Source of the DNA: Tribonema minus
Taxonomy: Eukaryota; Sar; Xanthophyceae; Tribonematales; Tribonemataceae
Reading direction: 5' to 3'
Length of the DNA stretch: 64,000 nucleotides
Assembly: GCA_017506865.1 (NCBI GenBank)
Contig: JAFCMP010000173.1
Span: 1-64,000 of the forward strand
Shown: positions 50,201 through 63,808 of the stretch, piece after piece
How positions within the stretch are numbered: the stretch's first letter is position 1
How the letters are laid out: each line of letters starts with the position of its first letter
Translations under genes and position numbers: made by a program
The notes under the pieces: generated by a model
The model's input: only the letters and a program-made list of their open reading frames with translations
Databases searched by the model: none
Told to the model about the DNA's origin: nothing

Positions 50201-53200
50201 CGCAACAGCGTGGCTGGCCAGCTATGTGAAAAAGAGCACCTAGTTGCAGCAGCGTACACGCCAGCAGCTCTGTGCTGCAGTTGCAGTAAAAAGCTGCTCA
50301 GAGCAGTCTACCATGCTTTGATGTGGAGCATCTTGTCCAATCTTCACATTCATAGGAAAGTACAACAGTTGTACTTCAGAAGTACACAACATGGCTAAGC
50401 ATTGACAGCACAACAATTGTGCAACAACCATCAGCCCACACTGAGACCATGACACACACTCAGACTGTGGCAATCTTTGCAGAACCAACCATATACTTGA
50501 AAGCAGCCGCTTTAGCAGTTCATTGCCAGATTAGACTTCATCGCCATGTTCTCAGCTGACACATTTGCGGTGTGCTTTCCAACATGACTTCTGATAGACG
50601 ACTCTTTCCTGTGACAGCGCAACAAGGCAGCGCATGCTGCATACCATACACAGGCTCTAAAGCATAGAGGTCATACCTGTTGCAGAGGACCATGCAAAGT
50701 CTGAGCATGTCCTTGCTGACGTCAGGCGTGGCTGGCTCAAGTGGAGCAGCATCTGTGTTGCGTCCAAACCGCCATGTCTCCACTACAGTCATGATGTTCA
50801 TTGTGAGAGTCCCGGTCTTGTCAGAGCACAGGAGCGTGATGGCCCCCAGCGTGTCCATGGCATGCAGGTTCTTGACCAGAACGTTGTGCTTGGCCAGTTG
50901 CTTGGATGCGTAGGCCAACAGCATGGTGATCTGCACATTGAGTCATACAGCAAATGGCATCGGATGGGGTTACAAACATTCATGCATACGGTTGATGATG
51001 TACATGCCGTCTGTGCACCTTGCGTTGTGTACAGCAGTGGCAGTAAACTGTGTTTCACCACAACATGGTTGGTCATCAGTCAAGACTCACCACTGTTTCA
51101 GCTCTCGAGGGAGAGCAGATGGAGGTCGGCTCTCTTATTGGTGTTCGTATATGAAACCTGACACACACATCACAGTCAATATCACAACATGAAGCTACTC
51201 AAATTCCACACTGCGCGTGGGCAGATACATATCATATACGAATACTGACTGCAATTTGTAGATAGGACAAGCACTATGGCATGGCCGATGCAGTATCTGA
51301 CTACCATTACACTGCGTTGGCTGAGCAGCTGCGTATGCACATACAAGGTGATGGGCCCTCCCTACCAAACAGAAGTACCAATGCATGGAGGCAGCAGCAT
51401 CTGATCTCACCGTGGCAGGCATGCCACACAGTGCGAATGCAACAAAGATGCCGATGCCCAGGCTGAGGCTGTTGGTGAAGCTAATTCCACGACCCATTCC
51501 AATGCCAAACAGCAAAACCTGTAGGGGAGAGGCGGGAACGAGCAGCCAAGACAACGGAGAGTAAGCAGAAGAAACATATTCTGGACGCAGTATGGGCAGT
51601 TGGCGGTGAAAGCGGCATATGCAAGCACCTGGCGTGCAGGATAGGCTAGAGAAATGTGCAACTTGGTTTGGTGACGCAGCGAAGTATGTATGTAGGCTGT
51701 CTACATGCATACATGCCCCTGGGGCACAATATGTTAATCAGCAATGACGATGGCAGTTGCGCGCCGCGGGCTGATAAAAAAGCCTTGGGTTCTGCACGAT
51801 ATCCAGCTGATTATGCATCAGCTCACAAGGTGGCCCACTTGATAAGTGACGCTCTGTTAAGCGTAATGCACTTAGCAGTAGTGATGAGATAGTGATCAAG
51901 GGTAGAAGCTCAACTTGCATCAACATTTGGAACATCATGTGATTGGCGAACACCCATATACGAGAGCTGAGTAGGTCAGAAGATGGCTATTCATGGGTAC
52001 GTCACGACAAAGCGACCTAAGTGTACCACTTTAAACACTTGAGGCTGATGTTGGAGCTTACTACATGGGTCTGCATGACGTTGTGACCAAAAGGGAGCAA
52101 GTGGTGGTGTGTGTCATGTGCATGACGCCAGACAAACAACTCACCGCAAAGAAGAATGCAATGCCCCCCATGAGCAGCACAAAGGCTTTGATCTCCTTCG
52201 TCAGGGGGCTGCACAGACAGGACAAACAGATGACAAGCAGAGAGTGGCATAAGCATGCAGCGTCTGAATGAGCTAGCCACAACAATGCAATTGCAATGCG
52301 GATAATGCTTTCGGTTTGCAAGGCACAGACACAAGAAGCGTTGCAACAGCACATGCTTTGCCAGCAACAGATTAACGACTTACTGGAGTGCACAAGAGCC
52401 AGTCATTGCCATCACAGACTCAAGTCAGGCATGTACGCAAAAACCATTTGGCATCGTCCGGCATTCTCAACAACTTGATATCACTGCTACATACTTGGGT
52501 GCAACTGAAGGACGAGCTATGCAGACTTTGTGAGTGAATGCCTGCAAATGAATGGCAGTACAACTATTAGCAAGCCATGGACTGAGCCGATGCATTGACA
52601 TTGACGACAGCTAGTGCTGCCCAGTGGTGATTAGGTTAAGGTGGTCGCATTCTGTGCACAAGCAACTGACCAGGCATTGTGCAACATGCAGTAATCCCGC
52701 TAGGCCACGTACTGCTTGCCGCACTCTACTCTGTCACGCTGCGCTGCCACCACCAATACCGTTACTAACAGCAAGACATGACATTTGTAAGCTGCATTGA
52801 CAGCTTTCTTGCCTTTGCATGTCATCCTTGGAGGCTCCCGCCAGTGTGGATATCTTTCCCAACACACTCTCGTCTCCGCGCCTGATGACCACTCCAATGC
52901 CAGTGCCAGCCACCACAGTTGTCCCCATGAACACAAGGTTCTCAGCTTCAAGCACGGCAGGGGTGTCGGCGGTAACAGCCCTCTTCTGGGGGTCTCCTTC
53001 CCCTGTGAGGTTGGAGTTGTCAACCGTCATTTCTGTCACCTTCACCAGTCGAATGTCTGCAGGGACCTGCATGTGAACGGCACACATGAAGTGGTTTGCC
53101 GTTGAGGTTGTGTGCATGGTTTTGTAGCTTCTGGACTGCATAATCAGAGCAATCATCAATGGCAGGTTGTCTTCGCTCCACGCCATTGCGCCTCAGGCAA

Positions 53201-56200
53201 ATGCAGCACAAGACAGGCTCAGAACTGATCTGCTGTACCGAGAGACTCTACGGGTAAATTATTCCGTCTTCTTCTACTTGACACCCTAGAGAACATGCAG
53301 CACCCATCATAATTGCGCTATATGAGCTTGTGAATACACTAAACATCACATGTGACAAAGAATGCGGCCCTTCGTCATGTCACATGACTACATATGCATC
53401 CACATGCAAACCTCCAGTCCCGTATGTTTGACTATAACTTCATGACCAATTTCAACCATTTATCTTCAATTCGACGCATGCGCTGACCTTGTCGCCAGCC
53501 TTGAGCATGGTGACCTCGCCCCGTGCCAGCTGTGACGCGTTAACCTCTACTGCTGCCCCCCCCCTGAGCACCATAGCCTTGGCAGGCGCCAGCGCACTCA
53601 GACTCTTGACCATAGCTGCGCTCTTGCGTGCTTGTACAAAGTCCACTGTGGTGTTGGCCAGTGTAACAACCAGCAGGACCAAACCCAGGTAAATGGGCGT
53701 GTAGTCTCCATCGTCAGCGGCTGCTTGCGAAGCCAGCGACAGAGCTGATGCCAGCAGCAGCATTGCGGTAAGCGGATCCTTCAGCAGCCTCAGATACTGT
53801 AGGATGAGTGGATCCTCCTTGGGAGGCGTGAGTGCATTGGGCCCTTCTGTGTCCAGCCGCTTCTGTGCCTCCTCTGGTGACAGGCCCTGAGACTTTGCTG
53901 GGTCTTCAAGGTCCAGGTCAACAGAGTACCGCTCACCGAGCCTGCAGCCAAGAGGCACGTCACAGGGTTGCAGTACAAGTTGAGTTTGATGGCCAGCACA
54001 CAAGAGACAGCAGCACAGTGTAATACAAATGATGCGTTGTCCTCACTGAGGGCCGCAATCGTTTAAGTACACATACGTCCATACTCATGATGTATCTGAT
54101 GTTCAGCAAGGTCGTTTGCAGAATAATGCAACTGCTAGCATGCCCTACTGACGGCGCATGAAGGGTGACCGTTGCATACGCCACCCAGTTCAACGGGCAG
54201 TCGGCGGCATGATATTCATTGAGTACGATGCTAGTTCGTCATAGTATAGAAGTAGTAGACTAGGCGTGCTCAGTCTTTCTTGGACATGACCCCATTTGTC
54301 TCAAACAGCACATCATAACAGAGCACACACAAGCATGCATACCTTGCAAGGCTGAGGAAGTGGTCATCAACGTCCTCTCCGACAGGCTGCTTTGAGGCAG
54401 CGGTAGCCTCCTTGACTGTTGGCAGCTGACTGCTCCTGCGGGACACGGCTATGATCCTGCCTCGAGTCCTGTAGCGAGTGGCCTCTGCAAGGGAGATGGT
54501 TCTGCGTTTGCCTGACTCAAGGTCCTTCGCCCCGTCACCACCCCTCGTGCTTGCAGTAAAGCCCGCATGTGTTGCACGAGCACTGGCCTGACGCGAAGCC
54601 GGGCCACGAGGCAGCTCTGCCAGTGGTGCCCTGGCGGCTGCGCCTGCAAAGAGTAAAACACAGTTTCTGTCTCAGATTTCAGTGTTCTATTGTGCCAATA
54701 TCAACGCTATACAGACGACTTGCGGTTTGGGACTTGACCACGTCTGAGGTGTGTGTAAACCAACACACTGTGGCTGCTGGCAGGGAACAGCAAAGCGTTG
54801 AGGTTGCAGAAAGGACATTTGAATCACCCATGACTGCACAGCACATCTCACCGACGTCAATGCTGCTACTTCGACGTTCAAGCGCCTGCTGGTGATGGAA
54901 CTTGCAGGTGACAACGATGCACAGAGCATAAAGTAGTATCATGATCGCACTCAGCTGGGAATCGTCTGATGCTCCTCGGAATCCAGAGCAATGTCGCCAC
55001 CTCAAATGCAAATAGAGTGCACGGCAAGCTCAAGATATGCCAGGTATTTGCGCGGCTACATGCCGCAATGCACCATCTCTGTCAGCTGCAACAGCATGAC
55101 TGAAAGTCACGCTGGTCAATGTCTCCTGAATGTACAGTAAGCTCTTGTCAGAATGCACTTGAAGCATTTCACCCGCACGCTCACCTTCGCCGCCTTCAAG
55201 CTGCCCATCACCCTCTTTTGCTTCCATGCCAGCCAGCCTGGCGCACACAGCCACGATGGCTAGCAAGCTTGGTCGTGATGGCGGAGATGATCACAGTAAG
55301 AGCACAGAGTGAAGGGGGGTTGAATTATGAGGGGGACAAATAGTCTGCTTGGAGACGTGCACCGTGTCTACACTTTGTGTGCTGGTCTGCACAAGATTCG
55401 TGCACATGACACCACACCAAAAGCATGAAAGCACTTCTTCCAGACACACCAGTCCACTCAAAAAGAGAAAAAGCAGGATCACTGCACTTGACTTACAGCA
55501 GTGCTCTGCACAAGAAACAACACGGTGAAGCAACGGCAGGACAAAACAATGTCTACCATATCTGCAGCATGCTTGTGCTGGAGGAAGCCAGGTGCACATC
55601 TGCAACCCAGGGGCCAAGGCGCAAGATGCCCTGCCTTAACCAAATGCACAATACGTACCAGATCACGCGTGCATCATGCAGACTCATGTGCCGACGCAAA
55701 AGAAAGCTCTACATACGCTCAAAGAGCCGACAGAGTTGAACTACAGGAGAGCATGAAGAAGATGACACCCAAGCCATCAAGATGACACCCACAAGCCATC
55801 TTGCAATCACATTCGTGCACATTACTCACGTGTCAAAACGGCGCCGTATGCTCTGTCCGCGCCTGAATCGCAGGTTGTAAGCAGGCATATACACGGCACT
55901 ATCAGCACTATCGCTACCCCCATCTTCACTACCGCTGCTGCTGCTACTGCTGCTGCTGTCGAAACTGTTCCTGAAGTCAAGGAGGGCTGATTGGTCAGGC
56001 TCCTCCCAATGTCCTTGCCTTGTTTGCGAAGACTGTGAGTGGGCCCTGCCCCCATTCCCCTTGTGCCGAGACCCTTCAGAGCGCCCTCTTGCAGTTGTGC
56101 CTGCCGTGCGCTGGCGACCAGCTGCAAAACCATTCATGTTATCATACGTCTGCGCACGCGTTGCCCTTGTGCGACTTGCCCCCCTGAGCGCTGCCACTGA

Positions 56201-56383
56201 TGTCAATGGCGGCTGTATTAGTGGACTTCTCTCCGCCGTTCGCCGGCGAGGTTCTCCCAGAGGAACGGCTGCGTCGTAAGACTGGGGTTGCATGCGAAGC
56301 ATGTTCCACAGGCTGAACGGCACTGGTGGTGCAAGTGCGCCCTCAGCAGCATCTGGTGGTGGTGGTTGTGCCACGTCAGTCAT
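41250..56383 (-). CDS. P-type ATPase, Na+/K+-ATPase (IIC) type with altered TM4
   Basis: Nineteen exons join in phase to 1,367 residues: 56383-55830, 55237-55185, 54643-54343, 53941-53488, 53066-52813, 52208-52145, 51518-51411, 50930-50677, 50035-49807, 49176-49069, 48351-48183, 46964-46867, 46267-46202, 45816-45739, 45434-45313, 44878-44613, 43815-43528, 43035-42911, 41762-41250. Landmarks: LTGEGDP in the actuator domain (usual TGES is TGEG), phosphorylation site CSDKTGTLT (Asp633), KGAPER-like [34 protein letters not shown], then TM5-TM6 [21 protein letters not shown]...[10 protein letters not shown], typical of IIC pumps. The TM4 PEGLLAT motif reads LCGMPAT (Cys591 at the Glu position). 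About 300 disordered residues precede the core. An acidic insertion of about 70 residues sits between TM6 and TM7. Usual IIC length is about 1,020. It probably transports a monovalent cation across a membrane; the ion is uncertain given TM4. The intron after 52813 uses a GC donor. Confidence 0.92.
47347..48071. mobile_element. Probable TIR element in an ATPase intron
   Basis: The left end GATTGCGCAAATC (47347) is mirrored by GATTTGCGCAATC ending near 48071. Beyond this core the arms stay partly complementary (AAATTTGGCTTA against TCAAAATTTGATT, and CGCTTAG near both ends). The enclosed ~725 bp is more GC-rich than the flanking intron and has no transposase frame. It fills most of the intron between exons 48351-48183 and 46964-46867. 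The target duplication is not clear, so boundaries are approximate. Confidence 0.55.
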
Positions 56384-57000
56384 CTGCCATGCATCACCTG
56401 CTCAAGCACACAGATGGCGATGCGCAGGTGCTTGGTTGTGAAGTGCTCGGCATATTCAAAAGAATTGCCATGATCAGAAGCCATGAATGCGCCTGACTAG
56501 CAAAGGCCTACAGCGGTATGTGTACGCATGCATGCACTGTCTGCACTACGCGACTAACCCTATTTAGCAACGTGGCAAAAATTAAAAATACACTCAACGA
56601 CAGAACTGCAGACAACCTTCAATGACCCTGGACAAGTTCAAAGGCATGGCATGCCAGTGATCTGCAACTGGCAACAAGTGCTCAAGTCTGAACACGATCA
56701 GTCGTCAGATCAAGCGAAGTGGACATTAGCTCAATCGACGTGGCAGCCAGCCACAACTTGGACATAATGATGGCTGGCTCTAGCAAGCAGCAGCCAAGCG
56801 CTGCCGTGGAATCGGCAAAGACGTTTGAAGATATTCAATGCCGTGAAGTACCATTGCTTGATACCTTCAAAGTATACGTTTCTTCTGGTGCGTACTTGGG
56901 TTAGGATTAGGCCAACCCTAACCCTGACCCTAAAATTAATCCTAACGCTTCTCCAATTGCAAGTACTCAGGTGCTCGGTGCAGCACACATGGCAACCTTG
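56384..57000. other. Intergenic region between membralin and the ATPase
   Basis: Both neighbours read on the minus strand, so this is the membralin 3' flank followed by the ATPase promoter and 5' UTR. It includes the telomere-like repeat at about 56898-56935. No exon was seen. Confidence 0.6.
56898..56935 (+). repeat. Degenerate interstitial telomere-like repeat, both orientations
   Basis: GGGTTAGGATTAGG is followed directly by CCAACCCTAACCCTGACCCTAA, so degenerate TTAGGG and CCCTAA units meet head to head. The stretch is short and imperfect. Confidence 0.7.
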
Positions 57001-60000
57001 TCAGTTCATACCTGCACGGTGTGCCCTCCCCGGTGTTCGTGTGTGATACAGGTCGTCCACCACTGCTGCTGTAGGATCAGTTGCCCCTGGGTGTGCAGCA
57101 TGCCACTGGCTTTCTGCTTGGCCAAGCGCCCTTGCTTGGCCAGGATGCATGGTGCGTATGGATATCACTCCACCCATGCGTGGTCTGCTTATGGAAACAG
57201 CCCGTGATTGCAGAGCTGGCACTTCAGACCTGTATACAAGAAGGAAGTGCGAAGTTGTTTGTATTAACAGATGCATTAATTGAGTTCAACATGTATGTAT
57301 GTCATATGTATGTAGTCCAGTATACTGGCGTGATTCCATGTGCGTGTTGGTATCGCCTGTCTGGTCAACAGCGACAATCAAATTATTGTTGGTTGCACGA
57401 CTCCTAGCTGGAACATTGCACATGACTTCAAGACCAGAGCAAACACACCTGATCGCTCCAACTGCCACTTCGACAATAGTGACCTCAAGCAAGGAGATGA
57501 TGGCTAGAGCCTACATTGTAAAATTCTACATCCAGCAGAGAAGTAACACCTTCAAAGTGTGTCTGATGAAGTGCGTTATGTGTGAAACGCGCATGCTGCT
57601 GCACATAGCAGACCAGCTCACCTGTTCCAGAAGTACAGCATGCTGTGCTGCAGGAATAGTACCGTTGACACCAGCGCCAGGTAGCTGAACCCAAAAGGGA
57701 AGCTGTGTGGAGGCAAGCATTAACAAGAGCAACGGATAGCAGGCGCCATGAAATGACAGGCAACGACACCAAACATGTTTGTGTTTGGCCAGCAATGGCC
57801 ATGAAACAGCTGCATCTTCTCAGAGTGACTGCAAACTGCTGCAGCGCGTTGCTTTTCCCGAGGCATGCCTCATCAGGAACCATGCCGTTGACCTCGCCTT
57901 GCACGTGTTCATAATACCGCAGCACAGCATAGTGGGCCACAATGAATCCTGTGCAGTGGCGATGTCATGCAGTAACATCAACACACTCATGCCCGTAGTA
58001 CACTGATGCTCAAGGATGAGACAAAGGTCTACCACGCGCGTGTGTCAAAAAGTGACAAGTAACAAGAACTCCAACATGCACGAGGTTGCCTAGCGAAGCA
58101 TACTTGCAGGCTTGCTGCACTGCACAACGTTCATAAATGAGCCTTGGCTGAGCGCAGTTGTCATACTACAGCAGGCAGTGGTTGACCTAGTTACTGCAAT
58201 GTGGCAACTCAGGGAAACCCCACGTTCAGTTCAACCATGTCAGCAGGTAGTCTACTGTGTTTGCTTTTGCATGCAACAAGATCTGTCCACATTGACATTC
58301 TGTGGAGTGTAGCTTGACAAGGTTCACAGCGCGCCTCATCAAGTCATTTGTTGTGGCTCCAGAGTGTAGTGCCGTGTGTGATCACATTTACATCACTTGC
58401 ACGTGGCAGAAAGCAGCACTGGCACTGCCTGATGTGAGCCATGGGTGATGCTCCCTGCAATGGAAATGACAAGGATCTAGGTCTTTGCTCTGAACACAAC
58501 TTTGTGCGGCCTACTCACCTGAAGAAGTAGACGTGGAAGAGAGCAAAGTAGAAGGACACCACGCGTGGGAAGAAGCGTATGGATGTGCTAGTGCGCACGC
58601 TGATGACGCTGTAGACTTCACACATCCACACAACGCTCAGCACCATGAAGGCCAGCAGCTGGTCGCTGCAAACGCCAAACACAAAAGGAAGGACAGAGGA
58701 GGTCTGAGGGCAATAACCATTCAGTGCGACTTCATTTCAGCCATTACAGCGGTATGCACGACGCAGCATTGTTAGGTGTAAATGCTTCGAGAACAAGCAC
58801 TTTGGTCATGTAAAGTCTGCAAGTGATAACCCACCAGGTGATGTGATCAAACATCAGTATGCCATCATGAATGCGAGCCATGCCATGTGTAGCGCTTGAA
58901 GGCAAACAGCGCAAACAAATTACTCCAAATGCTGTATGAGCACATGACCATGCTCCAATAGCGGACGCTACCAGGTGCCACATTGAGCAGAACAGAGCCA
59001 CTGTGGGAACTCAACGTGCACTGTTTGCAAGACAAAAGTCAACACCTGCCAAGGGGAACTCGTACTACACCTTTTGTAGCCAGCCGTACGTTGCTGCCTA
59101 GGCCATAAAGCACATATATATATATCTGAAGCTGAGACGAGTAGACATCAACACGACAACTTCCGTGCAGTCTGGGCGCCAGTACAGCTAATTAAAATAC
59201 CAGCCTGCTGTGTCCACTGTGCCATGGTGCGCTGCTGCCTCTAAACATTTACTGTACGGCGAGCATTCTGAGCATTCATTTGTGCTGCACTGTAGTATAG
59301 GATTACTGACATCAGAGCATTGCAGGAACATGGAGCAAGCAGGGCAGGTGCTTGAGTGTACTTCACAAGGACCTATATGTGTGTTATCTGTGATGTTGCG
59401 TGAGATCACTGGAAATCGTACCTGAAGAACTCGAACAGGAAGAACAAAATTCCCACCATGATGGGCACAAACACCAAGCTCTCCACAACGTGGGTGAAAA
59501 TCAGGGGGGCATAGGGTTGCCTGCAGATAACAAAGCGATCAATCAAGAAATGCACATAGCGATGTGGTGAGGTGCCAAGCATAACACCAGGAAAGTATAC
59601 ACCAGGCTGACGGTGCAATGATTGAATGCAAACTAGCAGCAGTGCATGAGATTGATGACATGTCAAATGAGGGGGGTTACACGCTGCACATGCCAGTCTG
59701 TTGGCAGAAGATATGGTACTGCACCAGCAGTGACCGTGGCCGTGTGACAAACACATCTTACAGCCACTGTTTGTGATCGCAGTGCAAGAGACCCTGACAG
59801 GAGGTCTGCATCCAGAGGCTACCAGAAATTGCTGACGAGATGGCTGCAGATGATACAACAGTTGAAAAAAGATACTTACAAGTATGAATGTAAGCAACCA
59901 TAACAAAACGCAATTGATCGATTTTACACCTCTGGCACAATAAAAAGCATGCTCTCCACTAGTCATTAATGAATAATTCACTAGCATCACAGTAGCACAT

Positions 60001-63000
60001 AAGAGCACACAAGAATTCAATAGTGCTAGAACGTTATGGCAGCACAGGCATGCTATGCAGCTGCCAGCAGCATCCAAACACTGCGTGCCCCATTGCCTTA
60101 TCAATCTGAAGAGTCAGTAGCTGATGCCAGAGCGATGACTCGGTCAATGTGTAGGCATGCACTTCTATGTATGAATGTACACATAACAGCAGGAGCAATG
60201 GACCACAATGCTGACCTGTTCCTGATGTGATGCTGCAGCAGGAAGGTGAACCGCAGCATGCGCTCCTGCGTCTCCCTGAGTGTGAAGCTGACGAGTGTAG
60301 TGGTGGTGAAGAACAGGAATACTGTGGTAAACAGCACCCCCACCTTGAACACCACAAACTTGTCCCAGTCCTGCAGAGCAACAGCAGGAGACACTGAGAT
60401 CAGGCGGTGTATCCTGGATCACCATGCTTGAGTAAAAAATGTCAGTACTGTACATCTCACTTGCGGAATGAGGGCAACATGCACACCAGCACGCGTCTAC
60501 ACAAAAATGTACCACTTCATCATGCCCATACATGCGCATACACTGCTGTATGTATGCCACACTGCTGACGCAATAGAGTGCACGCACTTTGCCACCGTCT
60601 GCCAGCTGCTTGACAATGTTATTTTGGCTAGTACACACGTGAGAGTCACTTACTGTCACTTACAGCTCACCTCAGTGCTCTGCAGGAACTCATCAGCGTA
60701 GTTGAGGTTGAAGAGCTCCTTTGTAGACACGCTGTACAGGAAGCCCTTTCCATTGTACAAACTGATGAGCCAGTTCATGACCACAGTGTCATACCCTATC
60801 ACCCACTCCAATGCCCATTTGCTGCACATCAGCAATAATAAGGCGCAGCAGACGTGTGAGCATACATGTGAGCATACAGCAACTCGCATCTCATCAGCAA
60901 GTCATGAGTCCAAGTCGCTTCATGCACACACATGGAGTCTACATGTGTACAAAGAGAGCAAATGGACGACTCTGTCTAACATGCATTCATTCATGGAGGA
61001 CTGCGGTGTGACAGACATTGGCAGATGAGGCACCACTGGGCTACACACAGGGACCTTAATGGGAAGGGTCATGATCTGTTCCCAACATTGCTCAGTTGTT
61101 CAAGTGCTCCCACATCTACTCAAAAGCCAAGCTGACTGCCGGTGGTTTTGCAAAGCCACCAGAAAAGAAGCCCGGGCATGCATAACATCCAATGTCAACG
61201 CCACATGGCGATCAACGTGCTCGAGTTTCTGGATGGCATGGCACTTATTACAGCCAGCAGAGCCTTGGCCATGACTTGCCAAGTATCAACACTTCAAGTA
61301 TCAAAGGAGGGCAGCAGAGCGAATGGCATTTCCTCAACTAACAGAGGCTGACACTCCCAATGGCAGAGTTACCTGATGGATGATACGCTACTGTCTCCGA
61401 AAACAGCGAAACTAATGTTGCACTAAACTTTGCGTTTCACTGAGACAATTCGGACCGTTAACAAACTACTACAGTAGTACATCCCTGCACGCAACCAACT
61501 CCATGCCAGAAGGCAGCGCATTGACACCAACATTGACTGTCAAAGTGACGTACTTCAAATACATGTTCAGCGAGAAGCCATGCACACATTGCAGTGACGA
61601 ATACTCACCTGATGGGTGTCCCAAAGCAGTCATCCCATATTGGCACGGTGACGTTGGTAGCCACAATGCCATGCTGTGCACGCAGGTCCTGCCTGAGCAT
61701 AAGGAAACCCTTCTCCAGCGAAAACAGGTACACTTTGTCTGGCACAAAGCACCCCTCTGTCACCTGCATTATCGCAAGTTAGCATAGGGCACACTGTTGA
61801 ACTCACCATCTGCCTGAGATGTCATGTTCGGTAATAAGGGATTGTAAAGCATCCCGATATGTCATGTTCGGTAACAAGGGATTGTAAAGCATGTGTTGCA
61901 CGGCGCCAAGGTATATGCGTTCCAGCAACATACATTAAAATACTGAGGTATGGGCGGTTCTGCAAGCCACGTCAGACTCAGAGTCATGTCAAAGTGCCTG
62001 ATCCTCGCTCCATTGTCACGTACTGTTGAAGTGCGACTCTCCATGTCACGCCAGTTGAATGGCCGGGACAACAGCCTGCCAGCACTGCACCGGCACGTGC
62101 CGTACTCACATGAAAATATCAGCGAGCACATGAGTGCTTCATCAATACCATCGGCCACCGTATATGCAAGATTTTTTTGCCACAGCGTCACCAGGACAGC
62201 CCACGAAGCCAATGCCTCACCCTGCAACATCAGTAGCACCATCGTACTGCAGTGCAGGCAAATAGTGCAGGTGCCACTGCGAGCATCACTGCTGGAGCAA
62301 GATTGCATCAGCTGTGATCCACATTAGCAGCAGGTGCTCACCTTTTCAAACTGTCTGACGCAAAGGCGCAACTGGCATATTTCGAGCAGCAGCGATAAGG
62401 CTAGACAACTTTTAGCAGTGCCTTTAAAATCGCTTGACGCGCTCTCTGTCGGTACTGCTGCTGTCAATGATGTTTGACGACGTAGTCGGCTGCACACTGC
62501 ACACCAATGCTACAGTGATATTGGCACACTGACGTCACAGCAGGCTTTTTTCAGCCAAGTCTACGGGCAAACCAACCACAACAACTTGCCTGCCCAGCAT
62601 TGCTGCCAACGCCCCCCTGTGCATGGCCTCCTGAGCCGTGTCCACATGTGTCCTGACCCTCCCGCCCCACATTCTTCCTGTCAGAGAGAGACCTCCAGAG
62701 CCTGGTCGTCATGCTAGGCCCGCCTTTCATGACTGTATCCCTCTCACCACGGCTCTCGCCCAGAGACCATAGTGGTAATCGCCACGACAACGGGGAGAGT
62801 AACGCTGAGTGGCTCCTGCTCTCATCCTGGCAGCTGCTGCTTGCCAATGGTGGCAGTTCCTGTGGCAGGTCCCCTCTGCTGCTACCTGCATCGTTGGTGT
62901 TGGTGTTCTGCAAAGGTACACGCAGCAGTGGCCGAAATAGGTTTGACTACACTGCTAGCTCAACACTGAATGCTGCCAAGCTGATTGTGAGACCATCACT

Positions 63001-63808
63001 TGACAAGGTTGTTGTGTGGTGAGCTGCAGAGGAGGGCCACCTGCTCGATATCGTCACCAGCACAGTATAGTCTTGACTAGTCATGCCAACGCCTGGCTAA
63101 CACCTCAAGCAAGCTCGACGCTACTGCAGGTCCACGAACGTACCGGTTGATCGCCAGCAGCAGCAGCAGCAGCAGCATCCTCTCCCACTACACCGGCATT
63201 GCTCACATCCTCTGGCCCCTCTATTCTCAGCGTTCCTGGCCCCGATGCTGTGCCCACTGCATCCCTGCCAGTCCCTGCCTCGATGGAATAGTACTTGAAA
63301 GGAAGCAGGCTCTGGGATGCTCCCAAGCCAGCGCCAGGCTGCGCACAGCCACTATCGACGCTGCCAGCTGGTATCTGACAGTGCTGCGCCTTTGTATATG
63401 AGTGTGGGGAGGGTTGCCGTTGCTCCAGGTGGATCTGCAACACATGCACTAGACTAGGATCCACCCCAGCTCGCCGCAATGCTGTCGGCAGGCATTGATC
63501 CTGCACCATCGTGACAGCATGCGGTAAACTCACGTAAGGACGCATGCCGATATGTTATATTGACGGCGCAGCATGACACGTGATAACACAGGAAAATGGC
63601 GCACGACAACGGCACGGCATGTTGCTGAAGCACTTACAGGCCCGCTCTTCGGATTGACAAAGCTCTTGTGCAGGTAGATGAGGGCGGCCAGCAGGCAGAC
63701 GGCATTGAGCAGGCTCACGTACTCCATATACCGTCTCACTCTCCCCGGCAGCACGCGCACGACCGTGGTCGCAAAGCGTTGGTGCAGCCGGAAGAACACT
63801 GCCTCCAT
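57001..63808 (-). CDS. Membralin family multi-pass ER membrane protein
   Basis: Eleven exons join in phase to 694 residues: 63808-63638, 63434-63144, 62907-62590, 62221-61934, 61763-61609, 60821-60671, 60370-60216, 59520-59422, 58665-58519, 57702-57622, 57229-57001. Membralin takes part in ER-associated degradation of membrane proteins in animals; the algal role is inferred. TM1 is near residues 30-48 (YVSLLNAVCLLAALIYLH). A luminal region holds low-complexity loops and a beta-rich part ending VYLFSLEKGFLML and DDCFGTPI, equivalent to the YSLEYGFLRL and DKCFGD blocks of membralin. Then come EWVIGYDTVVMNW with KGFLYSV, the helical KFVVFKVGVLFTTVFLFFTTTTLVSFTLRET, FTHVVESLVFVPIMVGILFFLFEFF, WMCEVYSVISVRTSTSIRFFPR and YLALVSTVLFLQHSMLYFWNR-SEVPAL, following the family's C-terminal half in order. 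The intron after 62590 uses a GC donor. The central exon 62907-62590 is poorly conserved and supported mainly by phase. Confidence 0.88.
61819..61895 (+). repeat. 40-bp tandem duplication in an intron
   Basis: Two copies start at 61819 and 61859, sharing ATGTCATGTTCGGTAA and AAGGGATTGTAAAGCAT with a T/C difference. They lie in the membralin intron between exons 62221-61934 and 61763-61609. Confidence 0.85.

Noticed and set aside
57286-57492. Minus-strand LLEVTIVEVAVGAIR as an extra membralin exon
   Set aside because: It cannot be joined in phase to the exon ending at 57622. The exon at 57229-57001 fits the family's C-terminal region and the phase.
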